A program made the translations under genes and the position numbers. From Gemmatimonadaceae bacterium (GTDB lineage: Bacteria > Gemmatimonadota > Gemmatimonadetes > Gemmatimonadales > Gemmatimonadaceae), in contig JABFXC010000004.1 in NCBI GenBank assembly GCA_013361935.1, forward strand, positions 1-47,091: a stretch of 47,091 bases of DNA, written 5' to 3'. Each line of letters opens with the position of its first letter. Position 1 is the first letter of the stretch. A model generated the notes under the pieces. The model was given only the letters and a program-made list of their open reading frames with translations, was not told where the DNA came from and ran no database searches. Below, one piece after another: positions 43,246 to 47,091 of the stretch.

Positions 43246-43790
43246 CCGTCTGGACGATCGGGCACTCGACGCGCGAGAGCGACGCCTTCATCGCGCTCCT
43301 CGCGCGCGAGCGCATCGAGCGGCTCTGGGACGTGCGTGCCTTTCCGATGTCGCGCCGCTATCCGCACTTCAACCGTGAGGCGCTGGCCGTCTCGCTTCCC
43401 GCGGCGGGGATCGAGTACGTCCACGCGCCGCAGCTCGGCGGGCGGCGCTCCGTGCCGAAGAGCGCGCCGCCGACCGCGTGGCGCAATGCCGGCTTTCGCG
43501 GCTATGCGGCGTACATGCGCACCCCCGAGTTCCACGCCGCGATCGCCGGCCTCCGGCGCGCCGCGTCGGAGAAGCGGACGACGGTGATGTGCGCCGAGGC
43601 GGTGCACTGGCGCTGTCATCGCAATCTCATCTCCGACGCTCTCGTCGCGCTCGGCGACGAGGTGCTGCACATCGGCGACTCCGGTGTGTCGCGCCACACC
43701 ATCACGAAGTTCGCGGTCGTCGTCGATGGCGAGGTGACCTACCCGCCGGAGGGCGGCGAACAGCTCGCCCTGCTCTCCGGCGCCGACTGA
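43242..43790 (+). CDS. DUF488 family protein
   Basis: The 182-residue protein starts TIGHSTRESDAFIALLAR and has the family blocks WDVRAFPMSRRYPHFN, EYVHAPQLGG and CAEAVHWRCHRNLISDAL. The function of DUF488 is not established. GTG start overlapping the zinc-ribbon stop. The standard family length is complete. Confidence 0.9.
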   Translation: MTVWTIGHSTRESDAFIALLARERIERLWDVRAFPMSRRYPHFNREALAVSLPAAGIEYVHAPQLGGRRSVPKSAPPTAWRNAGFRGYAAYMRTPEFHAAIAGLRRAASEKRTTVMCAEAVHWRCHRNLISDALVALGDEVLHIGDSGVSRHTITKFAVVVDGEVTYPPEGGEQLALLSGAD

Positions 43791-43829
43791 CGGCGGGCCC
43801 GTCCGCAAACGGTACGACAGTTGCCGATG

Positions 43830-43858
43830 GGGGTGAGCACAACCGCTGCATTCACCCC
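43830..43858. promoter_or_regulatory. Inverted repeat before the small membrane gene
   Basis: GGGGTGA (43830-43836) pairs with TCACCCC (43852-43858), 15-nt loop. It lies 24 bp before the ATG at 43882 and could be an operator or a leader hairpin. Confidence 0.4.
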
Positions 43859-43881
43859 GAGTCATTCGAGGAGATAGACCA

Positions 43882-44031
43882 ATGCTCTGGACGCTCGCCA
43901 TCATTCTGCTCATCCTGTGGGCGCTCGGCTTCGGTGTGTTCCACGTCGCCGGTGGACTGATCCACCTGCTGCTCGTCGTCGCGGTGATCGTGATCCTCGT
44001 CCGCCTCATCACGGGACGGCGACCGGTCTGA
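43882..44031 (+). CDS. lmo0937-type tiny membrane protein (DUF5670)
   Basis: The 49-residue protein is almost entirely hydrophobic, with LWTLAIILLILWALGFGVFH and LLLVVAVIVILVRLI as two membrane helices and an Arg-rich end. This is the lmo0937 family pattern, unknown function and often stress-induced. It is too short for most gene callers. GAGGAG lies eight bases before the ATG. Confidence 0.85.
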   Translation: MLWTLAIILLILWALGFGVFHVAGGLIHLLLVVAVIVILVRLITGRRPV

Positions 44032-44045
44032 CGCGTCGTCGCGGG

Positions 44046-44080
44046 GCGGGGGGCGGTCGCCGCGTGCGACGGCCCCCCGC
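44046..44080 (+). terminator. Terminator of the tiny membrane protein gene
   Basis: GCGGGGGGCGGTCGC pairs with GCGACGGCCCCCCGC (14 of 15), five-base loop CGCGT. It lies 14 bp after the stop and is followed by TCTCGTTT. The GH38 start follows ten bases on, so that gene must have other initiation or read-through. Confidence 0.7.
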
Positions 44081-44089
44081 TCTCGTTTC

Positions 44090-46756
44090 ATGACCGACTC
44101 CGTACCACTCGAAGTTCACGTCGTTTCGCACACGCACTGGGATCGCGAGTGGTACCAGCCGGCGGGCCGCTTCCGCCAGCGCCTCGTCGCTCTCGTCGAC
44201 GAGCTGCTCGACGATCCGCCCGCCCCCGACGCGAGCTTCCTCCTCGACGGGCAGGCGATCGTCGTCGAGGACTATCTCGCCGTGCGCCCCGAACGGCGCG
44301 AGGAGCTGACCGCGCTTCTCCGCACCGGCCGGATCGAGGCGGGACCGTGGTACGTGCTCGCCGACGAGCTCATTCCCTCGGGGGAAGCGCTCGTCCGCAA
44401 CCTCCTCGCCGGCCGCCGGTCGCTCGCCGCGTCGGGCACGCGTGCCCCAGGCGTGCTGTACTGCCCTGACTCCTTCGGGCATCCCGCGGCGCTTCCCGCC
44501 ATCGCCCGCGGCTTCGGTGTCGATCTCGTCGTGCTCTGGCGCGGCTACGGCGGCCGGCGCTGGCCCTCCGGCGACGTCGCCCGCTGGCGCGCACCCGACG
44601 GCGCCGAGGTGCTGCTCTACCATCTTCCTCCCGACGGCTACGAGTTCGGCTCCTCGCTCCCGACGGATGACGTTTCGGCGCGGGCGCGATGGAAGCGGAT
44701 CCGCGAGGTCCTCGCGCCGCGCGCATCGCTCGGCGTCGCCCTCCTGCCCCACGGCGCCGATCATCACGCCCGGCAGCGCGACGCGGACCGCGCGGTCGCG
44801 CTCCTCGCGACGGTCGCCGACGCGACGGTGCATCCCGCTTCGCTCGCATCGTTCGCGTCGAGACTCCGCGACGCCGCGACCGGCGCGGCGCTTCCGTCGG
44901 TGAGCGGCGAGCTCCGCGACTCCTACGGCTACACCTGGACGCTCCAGGGCACCTTCGCCTCGCGCGCCGCGCAGAAGCGCCGCAACGCGCGCGCCGAGCG
45001 GCTGCTCGTCCGCGAGGCGGAGCCCTGGGCCGCGCTCGCCGTGGCGCGCGGCGCGCGGTCGCTGGCGCCCGAGCTACGCCACGCCTGGCGCACCCTCCTC
45101 GAGTGTCATCCGCACGACTCCCTCTGCGGCTGCTCCATCGACGCCGTCGCCCGCGCGGTGGACGCCCGACTCTCTGACGCGATCGCCCAGGCACGCGGAA
45201 TCCGCGACGACGCCCTGCTCTCGGTGATCGGCCACGATCCGGTGGAGGCACGCGAGCGGCGCGCCGACTGGAAGCCCGTCGTCGTCCTTCGCAACACGGT
45301 GGCGCGCCCACGGCGCGGCGTCGCCGAGGTGCGCGTCGCGACCTTCGTCCGCGACGTCCCGGTCGGCCCCGGCTCGGCGAGGCTGGCGCGCGAGCATCGC
45401 ACCGCCGCGCGCGCGGATCGCGACGCGCTGCTGCACGCGCGAATCGCCCTCCTCGACGGAGACCGGCTGCTCGTCGTCCAGCCCCTCTCCTCCCATCTCG
45501 CCACCGATCTGGTCGAGTCTCCGCGGCACTATCCGGACGCCGATCGCGTCGTCGCCAGCCGCGCGCTCGTCTGGGTGGACGAGATCGCCGGCTTCGGCAC
45601 TCGGGCGCTGCGCATCGACACCGGCGGCGCGCGGGGCGCGGCGGTGCTTCCGGACGACGTCCGACCGGTGACCACCGGCGCGAACTTCATCGACAACGGC
45701 ATCCTCCGCCTGGAGTGGAGCGCGCAGGGCGCGCTCACCCTCCGTGATCCGCGCACGGGCCGCGTCGTCGAGAATCTGCTCGCGCTCGAGGACCAGCCCG
45801 ACTGCGGCGATCTCTACACCCCGTCGCCCCGCCAGCCGACGCGCACCGTCGCGTTAGGCAGGCCGCGTCTGCTCGTTCGCGGTCCCCTGCGCGGGTCGGT
45901 CGTGCTCGAGACCGGCACCGACGAAGCGATCTCCGTGCGCGCGGTGGTCTCGCTCGATGCGGGCGCCGCCTGGGTGCGGGTCAGCGTGCACGGGGAGAAT
46001 CATGGACGCGACCACCGGGCGCGCGTCGTCTTCACCACCGGAATACGCGATGGCGAGTGCTGGGCCGACGCCGCCTTCACTGCGGTGCGCCGCGCGCCGA
46101 TCGTCGTCCCGGTCGAGGACCGCGAGGCGGAGACGCCGCCGCCGACCGCGCCCCTCCATCGCTGGGTCTCGCTCGTCGCCGGCGACGCCGGGGCGACGCT
46201 CGTCTCGGACGGGCTCGCCGAATACGAGACGACGCCCGACGGCCGCATCGCGGTCACCTTGCTGCGAGCCGTCGGCGAGCTCTCACGGCCGGACCTTCCC
46301 GAGCGTCCCGGCCACGCCGGCTGGCCGGCGCCGACGCCCGGCGCGCAATCCATCGGCCCGTTCGCGGCGTGCTTCGGCCTCGCGCTGCACGGGGCGCGCG
46401 ACGTCGCGACGATCGCCGCCGTCGAGCGCTGCGCGGAGGACGTACTCCTGCCCATTCGCGGCGCGACGCTCCGCTCGGCGCTCGCGGTGCCTTCGCCGAC
46501 GCCCGGCATCGAGCTGGAAGGGGAGGGGCTCGCGTTCTCCAGCTGCAAACCGGCGGAGCGCGAAGGGTGGATCGTCCTTCGCTGCGTGAACCTCACCAGC
46601 GAGCGCATCGCCGGCCGCTGGCGGCTCGGGTGGACGCCGCGCGAGGCGCTGCTCGCCCGTCTCGACGAGACCGCGGGGGAGCCGCTGGCGCTCGAGCGGG
46701 AGGCGGTGCCCTTCGCCGCCGGCCCGCGCGAGATCGTGACGATCCTCGTCCGTTAG
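44090..46756 (+). CDS. GH38 family alpha-mannosidase
   Basis: The 888-residue cytosolic glycoside hydrolase has the zinc site HTHWDREW (H14, H16, D18), the nucleophile D127 in CPDSFGHP, then the three-helix domain around ECHPHDSLCGCSIDAVARAV, and beta-sandwich C-terminal domains. It removes alpha-linked mannose residues, retaining the anomeric configuration; no signal peptide, so it acts on imported or internal mannosides. The stop TAG lies in CGTTAGGC (46751), overlapping the convergent permease stop. The octamer also occurs at 45852. Confidence 0.93.
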   Translation: MTDSVPLEVHVVSHTHWDREWYQPAGRFRQRLVALVDELLDDPPAPDASFLLDGQAIVVEDYLAVRPERREELTALLRTGRIEAGPWYVLADELIPSGEALVRNLLAGRRSLAASGTRAPGVLYCPDSFGHPAALPAIARGFGVDLVVLWRGYGGRRWPSGDVARWRAPDGAEVLLYHLPPDGYEFGSSLPTDDVSARARWKRIREVLAPRASLGVALLPHGADHHARQRDADRAVALLATVADATVHPASLASFASRLRDAATGAALPSVSGELRDSYGYTWTLQGTFASRAAQKRRNARAERLLVREAEPWAALAVARGARSLAPELRHAWRTLLECHPHDSLCGCSIDAVARAVDARLSDAIAQARGIRDDALLSVIGHDPVEARERRADWKPVVVLRNTVARPRRGVAEVRVATFVRDVPVGPGSARLAREHRTAARADRDALLHARIALLDGDRLLVVQPLSSHLATDLVESPRHYPDADRVVASRALVWVDEIAGFGTRALRIDTGGARGAAVLPDDVRPVTTGANFIDNGILRLEWSAQGALTLRDPRTGRVVENLLALEDQPDCGDLYTPSPRQPTRTVALGRPRLLVRGPLRGSVVLETGTDEAISVRAVVSLDAGAAWVRVSVHGENHGRDHRARVVFTTGIRDGECWADAAFTAVRRAPIVVPVEDREAETPPPTAPLHRWVSLVAGDAGATLVSDGLAEYETTPDGRIAVTLLRAVGELSRPDLPERPGHAGWPAPTPGAQSIGPFAACFGLALHGARDVATIAAVERCAEDVLLPIRGATLRSALAVPSPTPGIELEGEGLAFSSCKPAEREGWIVLRCVNLTSERIAGRWRLGWTPREALLARLDETAGEPLALEREAVPFAAGPREIVTILVR

Positions 46757-47091
46757 GCGGGCGGCGCGCCGCCGCGGGCCCGCCCCGCGAGGCGGTCGCG
46801 CAGCGCGTCGCCGAGCACCGTCGCGCACACCGTCGTCACCACCACGGCCAGCCCGGGAACGAGCGACACCCATGGCGCGACGACCACCACGTCGCGCCCG
46901 GCGGCGATCATGTTCCCCCAGCTCGCCGCCGGCGGCTGCACGCCGAGGCCGAGGAACGAGAGCCCGCTCTCCAGCATGATCGCGCTCCCGACGCCGAGCG
47001 TCGTCGCGACGATCGCCGGTCCCAGCGCGTTAGGCAGGACGTGCCGCCACAGCGCGCGCGCCGGCCGCGCCCCGAGCGACCGCGCGGCCTC
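46753..47091 (-). CDS. ABC transporter permease, DppC/OppC-type, 3' part
   Basis: The last 112 codons of a binding-protein-dependent permease enter from the right edge. The EAA loop EAARSLGARPARALWRHVLPN is followed by ESGLSFLGLGVQPPAASWGNMI, the signature of the oligopeptide/dipeptide C subunit. It would import peptides or oligosaccharides; the mannosidase neighbour hints at a sugar ligand, but this is weak. Its TAA stop shares bases with the TAG stop of GH38. The octamer at 47028 encodes Pro-Asn in the conserved EAA loop. Confidence 0.9.
   Translation of the reverse strand, partial: EAARSLGARPARALWRHVLPNALGPAIVATTLGVGSAIMLESGLSFLGLGVQPPAASWGNMIAAGRDVVVVAPWVSLVPGLAVVVTTVCATVLGDALRDRLAGRARGGAPPA

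Overview
The window is a gene-dense, high-GC (roughly 68-70% by eye) bacterial chromosome segment. No rRNA, tRNA, CRISPR array, phage or insertion-sequence transposase is visible. The many secreted proteins whose signal peptides end in a short -A-Q-like cleavage site (LPAQ, LAAQQ, GAQL, RAQM, GAQT), the prevalence of exported M28/S9/amidohydrolase enzymes and of stand-alone TonB C-terminal proteins, and the scarcity of Shine-Dalgarno sites suggest Gemmatimonadota (Gemmatimonas/Gemmatirosa-like). That is an inference from style, not a proven assignment.

Layout. 1-6.5 kb: secreted and membrane proteins, an M28 peptidase, a ~540-bp non-coding repeat block, a Tat-exported Gfo/Idh/MocA oxidoreductase and a glnK-amt ammonium module. 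6.5-9.7 kb: a TetR repressor with twin perfect palindromic operators, translationally close to a fatty-acid desaturase, then a secreted protein built of 29-residue repeats. 9.7-13.9 kb: two coupled TonB-domain proteins, a Tat amidase and a TonB-domain lipoprotein. 13.9-20.4 kb: the complete ligase-associated DNA-repair cassette (exonuclease, ATP-dependent ligase, Lhr-like helicase, PdeM), split by a small opposite-strand gene. 20.4-25.3 kb: a leaderless hypothetical gene, a tandem pair of secreted paralogs, then an ArsR-methyltransferase fusion (SahR-like) in front of ahcY and a YbjQ-family gene. 25.3-30.3 kb: a membrane TPR-like protein, two small hydrophilic proteins, a flavin amine oxidase and an amidohydrolase. 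30.6-36 kb: an overlapping chain S9 peptidase - ABC ATPase - ABC permease - pdxH. 36-39.3 kb: speA (apparently leaderless) and a CPA2 antiporter. 39.3-47 kb: a second, inverted copy of the ~540-bp repeat block, Mn-type superoxide dismutase, DedA, an M15-like peptidase, zinc-ribbon and DUF488 genes, a tiny lmo0937-type protein, a GH38 alpha-mannosidase and the end of a DppC-type permease.

The least explained content is non-coding. First, the octamer CGTTAGGC/GCCTAACG occurs 22 times (about 2 expected), always in just a few codon registers, using the rare Leu codon TTA or supplying stop codons. Second, two diverged ~540-570-bp blocks, at 2.5-3.0 kb and (inverted) 39.4-40.0 kb, are made of nested inverted repeats with a conserved GAGACCATCTC hairpin centre. 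Third, a family of four short intergenic hairpins shares a GAACTGCGG-type core. Other gene-end and intergenic regions also carry large inverted or tandem repeats. These look like a layered system of genome-wide DNA or RNA signals with no protein annotation.
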